The notes under the pieces are model-generated. The model was not told the origin of the DNA. It made no database searches and saw only the letters and a list, made by a program, of their open reading frames with translations. From a virus, in the IMG/VR virus record IMGVR_UViG_3300008116_000014, positions 26,659 to 90,658 of that record: 64,000 bases of DNA. One strand, given 5' to 3'. Every line of letters starts with the position of its first letter. Position 1 is the stretch's first letter. Positions 48,308 through 57,781 of the stretch are shown here, in pieces. A program made the translations under genes and the position numbers.

Positions 48308-49156
48308 ATTTGTCTCCTTTAAGTTGGCTTGATTTGAAAATACACCTTCTTCTGTAGAATCGTCATTTTTTTCGTTTGATTTTTTTGTTATATTTAACAA
48401 CTCACTGGTTTGTTTAAGATTTTCTTTGGTAAAAATAATACTTTCTGGATTAGCGGGTCTGTTAACAAAGCCTTTTCCAGAGAATGTTATATTGCGTAAT
48501 ACTCTTCCTATCTTATAATTTTCGTGTTCGCCTTGTCCACCATATGCTCTTAAGTGTTTTGTTAAAAATGATGTTTCTTCATTTCGTGGTAAAATATGAT
48601 AACTACCATTAGCCTTATTAACTAAACCATAATCAAAATTCTTAAAAAAGCACTCCATACTAACGTACTTTTCACCAGCTTCTATTTCTTCTATAAGATT
48701 TAAAGCTCTTTCTCTTAATTCTGGCTCTGTAAAACCCTTATATATTACTGAACCAGTTAAAATATGAAACTTTTCTGGTAAGCTATCTAATGGTAAAGAT
48801 TCATCAATTAGTTCACCATCAATATCTATTGGCCAATTAGATGTTATATGACCAACAATTGTCTTCTCATCATGCTCAAGATTTGTGGGCTTGTGCATGG
48901 GCGTGGATCTTGCGAGCCAGACCTCTTTGGCATCAAAAATATCATCATTTTTATTCCATGATGTTGTTACAAGAATAGATTGAGTGTAATATAGATCAGT
49001 ATCCTCTATTCCGGCCAAAGCTTGATTTTCTTTTCTGGCTTTGGAATTAGAAATCTCATTGATTGATTGCTCTAATAAAGATGCATAAACTATAGAGGAT
49101 TTAGCAGAAAGAAGCTCTGAAAGACCATCAATTTTTTCAAAATTATAAATATGCAT
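47705..49156 (-). CDS. Prohead protease-scaffold fusion
   Basis: A 483-residue protein. The N-terminal 260 residues are a prohead protease: KTIVGHITSNWPID (about 97-110), FHILTGSVIYKGF (about 130-142), YVSMECFFKNFDYG (about 165) and NITFSGKGFVNRPANPESII (about 222-241), motifs of herpesvirus-like/T4 gp21-like capsid maturation proteases. The C-terminal 200 residues are a Glu/Lys-rich coiled coil typical of scaffolds. An ATG at codon 284 with AAAGGAG upstream can make the scaffold part alone. The protease cuts scaffold and itself during maturation in related phages. Confidence 0.85.
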   Translation of the reverse strand: MHIYNFEKIDGLSELLSAKSSIVYASLLEQSINEISNSKARKENQALAGIEDTDLYYTQSILVTTSWNKNDDIFDAKEVWLARSTPMHKPTNLEHDEKTIVGHITSNWPIDIDGELIDESLPLDSLPEKFHILTGSVIYKGFTEPELRERALNLIEEIEAGEKYVSMECFFKNFDYGLVNKANGSYHILPRNEETSFLTKHLRAYGGQGEHENYKIGRVLRNITFSGKGFVNRPANPESIIFTKENLKQTSELLNITKKSNEKNDDSTEEGVFSNQANLKETNMSVESTAPTSEVTTVSEPEVTTVVDTQEAEAAKKMQEEMSKKEEEMKKMKAALEAIQTELEATHEVLAGYKMKEEEMAKKEKKMKRMASLLEGGLSEELASATVDKLESLDDATFESIAALVAAVKPPKKDEEEMKKDSKAEETAPEKEDVSLALENVETDDQEIDLSVGSESETEAQSTRAALVDFVCIRLGKKLNKGE

Positions 49157-49179
49157 AATAGCCTCTTTTGTTAGTTTTC

Positions 49180-51384
49180 TTATTCGGAATACACCGTTTG
49201 ATAAAAATAGGCTTTAGTATACTTGATTTCGTCTGAGGTCGGTGCCCTATTAATATCAATGCTTATAGCCTTGATAAATTTATTATATTGGGCGGTTTTA
49301 TTATTAATATCAATACTATTAATAGTATTGAGTTTTGCTAAAACTACTTCTTCACTTAATGTTGACAATGGATCTAATGATAAAAAGATTTTAGTTTTTG
49401 TTACTTCTGCTTCATCATACTCTGCTTTAGATAAACTGCGCATATTTTTTTTATTATAGAATTCTAGAAATTGTGGATTTAAAATTTCTGCAATTTTATC
49501 TTGAGCTTCTATGGCCCATAGATATAATGATGCCCCGGTTTGAGGAGCAAATTCTTTTGTTTTACGCTTCTTAGAGTCTTTAACGTTTTTTGGACGACCT
49601 TGTTGTGGTTGTCCCTTTGGTTGATCATTACCGATAGGAGGTGTACCAAATGCTGGTTTAGGAGGAGCAAATGCTGTTTTAACTTCTATCGCATTCATCT
49701 CTCCTTTCTTTTTGGGTTCTAGTTCTAATCCAACTTGACTCGGAGTAGCAAGACCAAGCTGCATAGCCATCTTCTTCATGCTATTTTCAATAGTACCACC
49801 ATCGAAAAATGGACCAGCTTTGGGAACCATACGCTCACTATCTCTTTCTCTATTTTCTCTATTAAGTCTATTCTTTTCCATATCAGCATCAAGACCAAAC
49901 GCTTTTTGAATCATCTCATCGCTGATAAGATTTCTATCTGCTAGTTGAATTAGTAATGCTTTTTCTGCATCTTCATTACTCAGATCCATTCTATCAAACT
50001 CAATTTTTGCCGGTAATTTAAAACCCATAGCCTTTTGAACTAGAGCTATCTCATTTTTCCAAAAAGCTGTTAATACTTTTCTTCCATATTGTAATCTTTG
50101 TGTTAGTGTTTTTAGACTAATGAAATTATTAGTTGTACCAGCAGCACCGAATGTTCCTGTTAGTGTTGGAGGAATACCAAGACCAGCATAAATAGCATTT
50201 AAATGAGGAACATATTTAGCTTCTCCTAGAAACTGATGAACAGCTGTTTTGCTTTCTATAAGCTCAATATCTGGTCCCCATACTAAATCCATTGTGCCAC
50301 CACCAACATTAGCCTGTAATATATTACTTAGTTTACTAGCGGCAGCTTGTGTTGGAGCGATCTTGTGCTCTAGACTACCTAGTTTGAAAATTCTTATATT
50401 AGAGATAGCACCATCAAGAGCTGCTAAGTCTGCTAATTTAAGTTTTTCCACAATACTAATATCATCCATAATACTGTAGATCATTGGAAATGCCCATGTT
50501 TTCCAATCATCTTTTTTGTAATGGAATACTAGTGTTTTATTTGGATCTAGAAGATATGGTTTCTTGGACTTAGCAGATTCAACAATGGCTTCTGGTAACT
50601 GAGCTACGATAGCTGCTTCAGCTTCATTCTTTGGACTATTAATAATTTTACGTAATGATGCTGGTATACTGATATAATAATTTTTCTTACCAACAAAGGA
50701 TGCTAATGATGCGCCAGCAATATCAACTACTCTTGGATCAATAAAAGTATACTTCCAAGGTATTTCTCTTTTTTCTACTACCTCTTCATCACTATTAATA
50801 ATTAAATCTGGAGAAGCTTTTGTTCTATACATACTTTCAGCAACTTTAACACCAATTTTTGCTGTTTGTTTATTAACTACCACATTGCCTACTCTATATA
50901 AATGATTAAGAAAGCGTTCACTACGTTCCTCGCCCTTTACTTTCTCAAACCAATTACGATAAAATCTTTCTATTCTTTTATTGGGATGAACTAATCTTAT
51001 GCCCTGACTAGCAAAATCGCCCATAAGATCAATAACGTTTTTAACTAATCCAACTCTGTTATAGATCTGATCAGCCATAGCAAAGATCGCTTTGATCTCT
51101 GTGGGAACAGCTTCGTCTGGTCTAAAATAGTCATAATCACTCTTTGTTAAACCTGGACGGCCAGATATCGGCCCATCCAAATTCATAAAGTTTCTGAAAC
51201 GACTAGTTGCTGCTGTGGACTTGTTGGCAAATAAGCCAAATTCTTCTAAACTACGAGATGATTCATCCAGAGCTTGTTGTTTACTATTTAGGTCATTATC
51301 GTCCCATGTAACATATGCTTTTTCTGGCATAGTATTGGGAGCTTCTGGAATACTCTCACTCTTTGGATATTTTTTTCTAGGCAT
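49180..51384 (-). CDS. Portal protein
   Basis: A 734-residue portal protein between TerL and the protease. Typical segments include IYNRVGLVKNVIDLMGDFAS (about 110-129), RNWFEKVKGEERSERFLNHL, then YTFIDPRVVDIAG, NKTLVFHYKKDDWKTWAFPM and NAIYAGLGIPPTLTGTFGAA. The dodecameric ring forms the vertex for packaging and tail joining. The C-terminal part is rich in charged and Pro/Gln residues (GNDQPKGQPQQGRPKN). It is larger than many portals (500-600) but within the range of large phages. Confidence 0.9.
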   Translation of the reverse strand: MPRKKYPKSESIPEAPNTMPEKAYVTWDDNDLNSKQQALDESSRSLEEFGLFANKSTAATSRFRNFMNLDGPISGRPGLTKSDYDYFRPDEAVPTEIKAIFAMADQIYNRVGLVKNVIDLMGDFASQGIRLVHPNKRIERFYRNWFEKVKGEERSERFLNHLYRVGNVVVNKQTAKIGVKVAESMYRTKASPDLIINSDEEVVEKREIPWKYTFIDPRVVDIAGASLASFVGKKNYYISIPASLRKIINSPKNEAEAAIVAQLPEAIVESAKSKKPYLLDPNKTLVFHYKKDDWKTWAFPMIYSIMDDISIVEKLKLADLAALDGAISNIRIFKLGSLEHKIAPTQAAASKLSNILQANVGGGTMDLVWGPDIELIESKTAVHQFLGEAKYVPHLNAIYAGLGIPPTLTGTFGAAGTTNNFISLKTLTQRLQYGRKVLTAFWKNEIALVQKAMGFKLPAKIEFDRMDLSNEDAEKALLIQLADRNLISDEMIQKAFGLDADMEKNRLNRENRERDSERMVPKAGPFFDGGTIENSMKKMAMQLGLATPSQVGLELEPKKKGEMNAIEVKTAFAPPKPAFGTPPIGNDQPKGQPQQGRPKNVKDSKKRKTKEFAPQTGASLYLWAIEAQDKIAEILNPQFLEFYNKKNMRSLSKAEYDEAEVTKTKIFLSLDPLSTLSEEVVLAKLNTINSIDINNKTAQYNKFIKAISIDINRAPTSDEIKYTKAYFYQTVYSE

Positions 51385-51393
51385 AATATTTTC

Positions 51394-51948
51394 TTAAATA
51401 TATTTAAGTCTACAGTTTGTGTTGTCTTTTGGTAATAAATATCCTAAAAATTCTAAATAATTTCTAAGTTTATCTTCATATAGATCTTGTTCTATAAACG
51501 ATCCAACGCTGAATAAATCAAATCTAATTGGTTTATGTTCAGATATATTGTGATATTGACTAAATCTATTAAAAGGATTTACTGTTTGTCCAATTTTTAA
51601 TAAGTTTTTTTTGCCATCAGAAACAAGATATAAAAAGGGCTGATTAACAAAATTCTTAAATTTATAAAGTTTATTATCAGAAATAACATGATTAATATTA
51701 TTAAATTTATCAATTATTTTTTGTATGATTTGTTTTGTATATTTTATTTTTGTAAATCCATTCCAATAATCTCCATCAATAGCATCTTCAAAAGAAGTAT
51801 TAATAAAATTGGAAGAGGATGAGTATCTTGTGTATGGATTACGACCAATATTAGCTGCACATTTAGTACAATAATTAGTTCTATTTTTATTGGAGACTAA
51901 ATTTGGCTTACGACATCTTTTACAGTAATTTAGATCGGTTATAATCAT
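51394..51948 (-). CDS. GIY-YIG/T5orf172-type endonuclease (mobile)
   Basis: A 184-residue protein with an N-terminal zinc ribbon (CKRC ... YCTKCA, about 9-33) and a C-terminal domain with FLYLVSDGKKNLLKIGQTVN (about 105-124), RFSQYHN and DLYEDKLRNYLEFLGYLLP. This is the pattern of GIY-YIG-related T5orf172/MUG113 nucleases: Y, KIG, R and a downstream Glu. It lies between TerL and portal genes, a usual place for a mobile endonuclease. Its low GC is stronger than that of neighbours. Confidence 0.7.
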   Translation of the reverse strand: MIITDLNYCKRCRKPNLVSNKNRTNYCTKCAANIGRNPYTRYSSSSNFINTSFEDAIDGDYWNGFTKIKYTKQIIQKIIDKFNNINHVISDNKLYKFKNFVNQPFLYLVSDGKKNLLKIGQTVNPFNRFSQYHNISEHKPIRFDLFSVGSFIEQDLYEDKLRNYLEFLGYLLPKDNTNCRLKYI

Positions 51949-52002
51949 AAAATTAATACAATCATGATTGATTCGTTAATGATATTATTATTTTTACACC
52001 AA

Positions 52003-55000
52003 TTAGCGATAAATCCCACCATATATATTAGTGTTTGCGTTTTCTGTAAACCAGTTTGGTCCTTTATACATTTGACCATCTGTTTTGGCCACTTCTGCTA
52101 AGTTATTACCAATTATATCAAATGAAACTGGTTCTAAACTTCTGCTCATTTGTCTAGCTATCATATTAGCTATTAATAAAGCACTGTATCTATCTTTTCT
52201 TAATTTACCCTTTTTACCATTGGGTAGTTTAACTTCTGGAGTATCCCATCGATCTCTAGCATTTGGACCAGTGCTAGTTTGAGTCATGACTATTGTTGTT
52301 AATTCATTTTTGAGTTCTTCAATTTCTAGCACACACTCACTTTCGCTATCGTACACATTATTAATATCGCTATTTAATATATCCTTATTTTCTCTATCCA
52401 ATGCTAGTGCTAGAGTAACAGCATCAAATCGTGGAAATAGTAAAACTTTATCCTCAAGATCTTTACGCAATCCATGATTAGCTTGACTTGTCCAATCTGC
52501 TCGTGCAAACTGAATTAGTTCCAGAATATGCAAACCGCTTTGATCATCAGTATCTTTTGGTTTATTCATATCTATTACTGGCCAGATTAAATTTTCACCT
52601 TCTTCTAGTTTGCCAGGATCGTGTAGTGCTTCTTCGATAGCCACACCACCACCCTGAGCATCTAACCCTATTCTGGCACAAGGAAAAATTTTCATCAAAT
52701 TACGAATTTTTCTAGCACAAAAACTATAGAAATCATATTCATTAACTAATCCTGTTTTTTGACGATCCTTAAAGTTATTACGATTGGTGCTCCAACCATA
52801 AACTATTCTGTTATGATCTTTGTGTAGTTCTATAATAACTATAGTAAAATTATCTTTTTCGCTAGCTGGATCTATACCATAAACATATTGAAGATCAGGA
52901 TTCCCTTTTGTTGATACATCAAATAAAACATTATGACCATTAACAATGATTGGTTTAGATTCATTAGTAACACAACTTTCTATTAGACTACGACGAAAAA
53001 ATCCATCACTATCTTCTGTGAAACAAGCCGCATATTCCATATTATAGATACCAGTATGAATAGTAGCTTTGGCTCTGCTTACCTGTTTATCGTCCATGAA
53101 TCCTTTGGGAATGAGTTCGTATGGAATACGAATAATACTATAGTCTCTCCAGTTAAAACTATCTGGAACCTCACCTTTAAATATTTCCTCTAATTGACGC
53201 TGATCTCCCCTGCTATTAATAATAGCTTTGTATCTTTTCCAATAACTAGCAAAATGCTTGAAACTATAATCTGCTGTACCAGCTATAATAGCTTGATTTC
53301 CCTTTTTAATTTGTACCGCTTCTAATTCAGCATTCCATAATCCAGCCTCTGTCATAGCTGCTTTTTTAGCTTCTTCTTTAACATTTTGAATAGGACTAGC
53401 ACTAACAGCAGCGAAACCTGATACTACCGTTTCATAAATTTCTGGACTAATTGATGCGAACTCGTCTGCGATGATAATATGTGCTCTTAAACCTCTGATC
53501 TTGCTACCATCACCCATAGGAACCGCTATTGTCCAACTTTCGCCCAATCTCATTGTGCATCTGTCCACATCACGACGCGGACCATCATCGTTTCCATTAA
53601 AGATGCTACGGAGAATAGGACTATTTCGCCACAATGTTTCCATATATTCAAATATGATTTTACTCTGTCTAAAAGCTGCACCAACCACCACAATCTTGGT
53701 GCCCGGCACAAAGATACATTTTAATGTGCAATACATAGCCATTAAAAATGAATTATGAGTAACGATATAATCTTTAGTAATATAGGTACTATCATCATTA
53801 TCAACCATTATACAATAGCCACTACCTTTACCAATATGCTCTATATTTGTAATAAATACCTTGTCGTATTTTGATTGACCTTGTTTTGATATTGTGTGTT
53901 TAAGATAATCTAATTTTCTAGGCAAACTAAAAATAGCCTCGTTTGTATACATTGAAATCCTATGACAATCAGCATATTTTTTACCACGAAACATAGATGA
54001 TTTCTTAGTAGATTTACAGTGAATACCTAAAGACCTAGCTAAATCTAAAGTATCTCTATTCAAATCTGATGATACCGTATAATACTCTATAACCGATTCT
54101 CCATTAGAATATCCGTCTGTATCCATCAGTCCTTGTAATAGAGCTATTTTTTGATCATATGAACCATATAAATAATTTAATGGTATGTGTTTATTGTGAC
54201 TGTTTAATTTATGTATACCAATTTGTTCTATAATCTTATAGAATGGTATATTAGTAGTAGTATTAATACCATGAGTAATACCATCTGCCTGGGTGGACAC
54301 ATAATATCCCATGGGTAGTAAACTATTGATTCTATTTACAATATGTTGATCCGTACTACTAAAAGTTATTCTATTTTGTGTCAAACATCCATCCCCCAAA
54401 AGCACACCAACAATATATGGGTGTAATGGAAGATCTTGGGGTTCTTCCTCTATTAAAGGCTTATTAATAGGAAGAGCATACAAATATTCTTTTCCATTGC
54501 TCTTGCCTCCAATTCTATCTCTTTTAAAATCTAGCATTTCTTTAGTCTTCAATACATTCCATTTTTTATTTTTTTGACTATATACTTTCCACTGATGATC
54601 TCCACAACATTCTATGGTTCTACCATCTCTTAGCGTTATTTTATACATATCTAAATTATTTTGTAGATCTGTTTTATTAATAACTGTTGTTAATTTACCG
54701 TCTCCGCCATAAATTTTATCTCCAACTTTAATATTTTTCATTGTGGTCCAGCCATTCGGGGTTCTTAGTTGTTCGTCTGGTCTTAACATTTTACCAAAAC
54801 CACGACTAGCCACAAACATAGGAAATGGTCGAATCCAAAATTCTTGTAATATAGCTATCTGAATAGGATGAAGTTCTATATCGAATAATAGTTTTACTGT
54901 GGTACCAAAATATCGTGGGTCTTTTAATAGTCGTAATAAATGTAAATCAGGATTTTCTATATCTTCTTTGCTTCGGCCAATCATATGATTGGTCGGAATA

Positions 55001-55059
55001 ACTATTTTATCGAGATCTCCCAGATCTAGCCAGGCATTGTCAAATATTAGGTTTGCCAT
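52003..55059 (-). CDS. terL: Large terminase subunit with intein in Walker A
   Basis: A 1,018-residue precursor. Residues 91-436 are an intein; the mature protein has 672 residues. The ATPase domain has GFGK-[intein]-SFLM as Walker A, and IIIADEF as Walker B (Asp532, Glu533). The RNase H-like nuclease domain has YGIDPASEKDNF, IGLDAQGGG and KDRYSALLIA. The enzyme cuts and packages DNA with the portal. Without intein removal Walker A is broken, so packaging depends on splicing. The start overlaps the ERCC4 nuclease gene by 20 bases. Confidence 0.95.
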   Translation of the reverse strand: MANLIFDNAWLDLGDLDKIVIPTNHMIGRSKEDIENPDLHLLRLLKDPRYFGTTVKLLFDIELHPIQIAILQEFWIRPFPMFVASRGFGKMLRPDEQLRTPNGWTTMKNIKVGDKIYGGDGKLTTVINKTDLQNNLDMYKITLRDGRTIECCGDHQWKVYSQKNKKWNVLKTKEMLDFKRDRIGGKSNGKEYLYALPINKPLIEEEPQDLPLHPYIVGVLLGDGCLTQNRITFSSTDQHIVNRINSLLPMGYYVSTQADGITHGINTTTNIPFYKIIEQIGIHKLNSHNKHIPLNYLYGSYDQKIALLQGLMDTDGYSNGESVIEYYTVSSDLNRDTLDLARSLGIHCKSTKKSSMFRGKKYADCHRISMYTNEAIFSLPRKLDYLKHTISKQGQSKYDKVFITNIEHIGKGSGYCIMVDNDDSTYITKDYIVTHNSFLMAMYCTLKCIFVPGTKIVVVGAAFRQSKIIFEYMETLWRNSPILRSIFNGNDDGPRRDVDRCTMRLGESWTIAVPMGDGSKIRGLRAHIIIADEFASISPEIYETVVSGFAAVSASPIQNVKEEAKKAAMTEAGLWNAELEAVQIKKGNQAIIAGTADYSFKHFASYWKRYKAIINSRGDQRQLEEIFKGEVPDSFNWRDYSIIRIPYELIPKGFMDDKQVSRAKATIHTGIYNMEYAACFTEDSDGFFRRSLIESCVTNESKPIIVNGHNVLFDVSTKGNPDLQYVYGIDPASEKDNFTIVIIELHKDHNRIVYGWSTNRNNFKDRQKTGLVNEYDFYSFCARKIRNLMKIFPCARIGLDAQGGGVAIEEALHDPGKLEEGENLIWPVIDMNKPKDTDDQSGLHILELIQFARADWTSQANHGLRKDLEDKVLLFPRFDAVTLALALDRENKDILNSDINNVYDSESECVLEIEELKNELTTIVMTQTSTGPNARDRWDTPEVKLPNGKKGKLRKDRYSALLIANMIARQMSRSLEPVSFDIIGNNLAEVAKTDGQMYKGPNWFTENANTNIYGGIYR
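53752..54789 (-). other. Class 3-type maxi-intein with LAGLIDADG endonuclease in TerL
   Basis: A 346-residue intein between Lys90 and Ser437 of TerL. Its first residue is Met, not Cys, Ser or Ala. It has block A (MLRPDEQLRT ... IKVGDKI), block B with GDHQW (His65, Trp67), block F with Cys326 at the usual Asp place (GYCIMVDNDDSTYIT) and ends in V-T-H-N (Thr344, Asn346). The set Trp-Cys-Thr at these places defines class 3 inteins, which use the block F Cys as nucleophile. A homing endonuclease of the LAGLIDADG type is inserted (YIVGVLLGDGCL and LLQGLMDTDGYS). Confidence 0.88.
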
Positions 55060-55513
55060 ATTTTTCGTATATTCTTTTCATTAAACTTACGGCCACTCTT
55101 TCGGCATTTTCAGCATCATCACAAAATAACACATGAATATTATAGTTTAGTTGAGCTTCTAATAAACACTTGATTATATAGTTTCCACTAATACGCAATT
55201 TATCCCACATCTTTTTGGGAACATCACTGCCCACAGGAAACTGATAAATTTCATCTATGCTAAATTCCATAATCATGAAACTGTGTGGAATACGTCCCAG
55301 TCGCTCTAATACATCTTTGAATCGATTTTCGCTTAAATTATTAGCAATTTCGCTCACGCTGCGCTTGCGCTCTATGGTAAACAAACTTTCGTATCCTTCC
55401 ATACTATAATCACCCGTGTCCAATTTTCTTTTAGCCGTATTATGGAAACCAAATTCCCACGGAGTTTGTTCTCGCGTATCAACAATTATGGTAAAAGGAT
55501 CATGATTTTTCAT
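55040..55513 (-). CDS. ERCC4-type nuclease
   Basis: A 157-residue nuclease of the XPF/Mus81 type: IIVDTREQTPW (about 8-18), KLDTGDYS (about 30-37), TIERKRSVSEIANNL (about 46-60) with the ERK catalytic motif, then NRFKDVLERL. There is no HhH tandem, so it is the nuclease domain only. It probably cuts branched DNA before or during packaging, or acts in recombination. It is just upstream of terL in the same operon. Confidence 0.85.
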   Translation of the reverse strand: MKNHDPFTIIVDTREQTPWEFGFHNTAKRKLDTGDYSMEGYESLFTIERKRSVSEIANNLSENRFKDVLERLGRIPHSFMIMEFSIDEIYQFPVGSDVPKKMWDKLRISGNYIIKCLLEAQLNYNIHVLFCDDAENAERVAVSLMKRIYEKYGKPNI

Positions 55514-55527
55514 TATTTTTTCTCAAT

Positions 55528-56226
55528 CTATTTTTTTTGAAAATGAATAAATTGATCGAATTGAACTTTTGTATTAAGTTTTTTCCCATACATTTTATGA
55601 AATGTCATATGGCAGCCGTTTCGATGTCCACAAAGAGTAACAGCGTTATTGGGATCAAATCTTCCTTGAGGATACCAATGCCAGCCATTAAGATGATGAG
55701 CGTTAAGTTTTTTAGTACTGCCACAAATAATACACTTATAATTATCTCTTTGAAAAACTTGTTTAGCAAATGTCTTGTATTCTGTTGAGTCTCTTCTGTT
55801 GTATCTATCACTAAGAGGATTATAATTGTGATGCTGCTCTCCTTTTGGTCTAGAGCATTTACCACAACTATTAATATCTCCTCGTAATAGAAGATCTTGT
55901 AGATAGCTTTTTTCTACTCCACATTCACATCTACCTATCCATTTAGGACGTTTACGACCATATCTAAAATCATATCCATCATTTTTTATAATAGTAATTT
56001 TTCCAAATTTTCTATCAAGTAAATTAGTTTGATTACATTTCTGACATTTTTTCAATTTTGATAGATCATTAGCAGCTACGATTCTACGTTTTTTACATTT
56101 TTTACATTCTAAAATATAGTGCAAATGAACACCGTTCATATTTGAACGAAGTCTAGATTCGTCTAGATCAATTACTATCCAATCTCCATATTCTTCATTA
56201 ATTCTACGATTATAGTTTTTATTCAT
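55528..56226 (-). CDS. HNH homing endonuclease with zinc ribbons
   Basis: A 232-residue protein. Two ribbon-like pieces (CKKCKKR ... CQKC; CECG ... CGKC) are followed by an HNH domain: FQRDNYKCIICGSTKKLNAH at about 159-178, LNGWHWYP, NNAVTLCGHRNGCHMTFHK. The ribbons bind DNA in such homing enzymes. It sits between TerS and the ERCC4 nuclease genes, overlaps TerS by eight bases and is likely a mobile insertion. Confidence 0.85.
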   Translation of the reverse strand: MNKNYNRRINEEYGDWIVIDLDESRLRSNMNGVHLHYILECKKCKKRRIVAANDLSKLKKCQKCNQTNLLDRKFGKITIIKNDGYDFRYGRKRPKWIGRCECGVEKSYLQDLLLRGDINSCGKCSRPKGEQHHNYNPLSDRYNRRDSTEYKTFAKQVFQRDNYKCIICGSTKKLNAHHLNGWHWYPQGRFDPNNAVTLCGHRNGCHMTFHKMYGKKLNTKVQFDQFIHFQKK

Positions 56227-57034
56227 TAGAATGGTTCTCTAGTGCTTCTGGATTGAGTATGGGAATATCCACATTTTTATCTGCAAAATTATGATATTCA
56301 TATAATTTACTTTTAGCTTTGTCTGTGGCTAATGCTAGTATTTCCATTTCGCGCCCCTCTTTTTCTCTTATGGCCTCGTCCTCTAGCATTCTTATCAAAC
56401 CCACCCAGCTACTTTTTCCATCTTCTATTCTTTTGATTCTTTGCTCTCTGGTGGCCTTAAGATCTTTGCTAATTTTTTGTTGTTCGTTGAGCAGCTTGGT
56501 ATATTCGTTTGTGTAACTAGCTATACTATTTCGGGCAAAACTAAGTTGAGTTTCCAGGTTGGCCAATTTCGGGACATCTCTTTGGTCTTCGGGCTTTTCA
56601 TATTCTTTGTCAACTAATTTTTGAAGTTTTTCAGTTTCGCTAATGTGGCGTTTTCGCTCTTTCATGCTTCGATTAATAAGAATATCAATAGTTATAAATT
56701 GTTTGATCTGAAGTTCTTCAGCGGGCAAAACGTCCTCTCTAAATTGTTTGATTAGTCCCACCCAAGTATCCTCAAAGTATTCTAATTCGCCGCTATCACT
56801 ATCAAATTGTCGTAGTATCTCGTTCCAGAAAGTTTTACTATGCAACTTGCGTTTTAGATTTTCGTTTTCATTTTTATCTTCGCTGCTAAATAACTTTTCT
56901 TCATCAATATATCTTTTAACAGGATCGATATTTCTATTTAATTGATCCGCTATATTTTGTATGGATAGTGTGTTTATATTATCTCTTATAAACTTTTCTT
57001 CGTCTAAACTAAGCTGACCTCTTTTCTTAGCCAT
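56219..57034 (-). CDS. terS: Small terminase subunit candidate
   Basis: A 271-residue protein with an N-terminal HTH (LSLDEEKFIRDNINTLSIQN ... QLNRNIDPVKRYI, about 8-45) and a long helical part, including a coiled coil at about 130-200. It is upstream of TerL in the packaging operon, the normal place for TerS, which binds DNA and starts packaging. The FIRDNIN string is also present in the small HTH protein at 57825, so the two HTH domains may be related. The sequence does not match a TerS family directly; the call is by domain and place. Confidence 0.6.
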   Translation of the reverse strand: MAKKRGQLSLDEEKFIRDNINTLSIQNIADQLNRNIDPVKRYIDEEKLFSSEDKNENENLKRKLHSKTFWNEILRQFDSDSGELEYFEDTWVGLIKQFREDVLPAEELQIKQFITIDILINRSMKERKRHISETEKLQKLVDKEYEKPEDQRDVPKLANLETQLSFARNSIASYTNEYTKLLNEQQKISKDLKATREQRIKRIEDGKSSWVGLIRMLEDEAIREKEGREMEILALATDKAKSKLYEYHNFADKNVDIPILNPEALENHSNE

Positions 57035-57632
57035 CTTTGTTTATTATCTCCCTTAATTTAGCTGTTAATTTATCCATATCGCTTTTGTGAACTTTTATGC
57101 CGCTTTTAACTTTGAGATAAATTGTGCGATATTCGCCATTAAGATTGTTTTCTACTAGTTCTAGAATTTCTTTGGTCATAATATTATCAGCTAATAAATC
57201 ATCGTTACTACAAAAATCTTTTGTATCTTCTATGTTGGTAAGATGCATCAGATTCTTTTTAGTATTATTTCTGTTTATCCAACTTTCGTATAATGAACAA
57301 TCATTTTTGTTAGAGTACTGTTCACATTCGCTGTTGCTCTTTTTACAGTGAGGGTCGTATAGGGGGCAAGTTAAGCATGGTTTATTGGGTCTTTGATAGT
57401 TATCTCTCTTATAGTTAAAGAGTCTATTTCTAACGTGGGTCCATAAGAAATTTTCTAGTGGCCTAGAGTGATCATAATTTTTAAGACCCTCAAGAGCAAA
57501 AATACTAATCTGTTGCTTCATATCATCATAATCATGATATCCAAATTTAAACTTATATGCTAATTTTTTGCTAATAATGTCTAGTACTCTTAAGAATTCA
57601 TTTTCATCAATCGTCTTCTTTTTTTTCTTCAT
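57027..57632 (-). CDS. Phage sigma-like factor with Cys-rich insert
   Basis: A 201-residue protein with a sigma-70 region 2-like segment (YHDYDDMKQQISIFALEGLK, then HSRPLENFLWTHVRNRLFNY, about 36-76), followed by a Cys cluster (CLTCPLYDPHC ... CEQY ... CSLY) that may bind zinc, and a C-terminal helical part that could replace region 4. It is the start of the late operon, so it may direct transcription of late genes. It overlaps TerS by eight bases. Family assignment is good for region 2 only. Confidence 0.65.
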   Translation of the reverse strand: MKKKKKTIDENEFLRVLDIISKKLAYKFKFGYHDYDDMKQQISIFALEGLKNYDHSRPLENFLWTHVRNRLFNYKRDNYQRPNKPCLTCPLYDPHCKKSNSECEQYSNKNDCSLYESWINRNNTKKNLMHLTNIEDTKDFCSNDDLLADNIMTKEILELVENNLNGEYRTIYLKVKSGIKVHKSDMDKLTAKLREIINKDG

Positions 57633-57744
57633 TTAATAGTTCGGCTATGGTTTTGGAACCTTCTTGTTTAAGATCTTCGCTAACATCCAAGTTGTTTGAT
57701 GCAGTAACGTGAAGTATGCTGGGGGAAATTTGGTCAATATTCAT
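57607..57744 (-). CDS. Small 45-residue protein at start of late operon
   Basis: An ORF of 45 codons (MNIDQISPSILHVTAS ... ELLNEEKKEDD) with AAGAGG six bases before its ATG, directly after a strong minus-strand promoter. Its end overlaps the start of the sigma-like gene by 26 bases, so translation may be coupled. Acidic C-terminus, mostly helical. No known family. Confidence 0.6.
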   Translation of the reverse strand: MNIDQISPSILHVTASNNLDVSEDLKQEGSKTIAELLNEEKKEDD

Positions 57745-57781
57745 AATAACCTCTTGCTTTTAAAAAGACCAACTCTACTAT

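Noticed and set aside
54787-54789. Met at the TerL intein start as an internal translation start
   Set aside because: The frame is continuous with the TerL N-terminus and no ribosome site stands before it; it is better read as intein residue 1.
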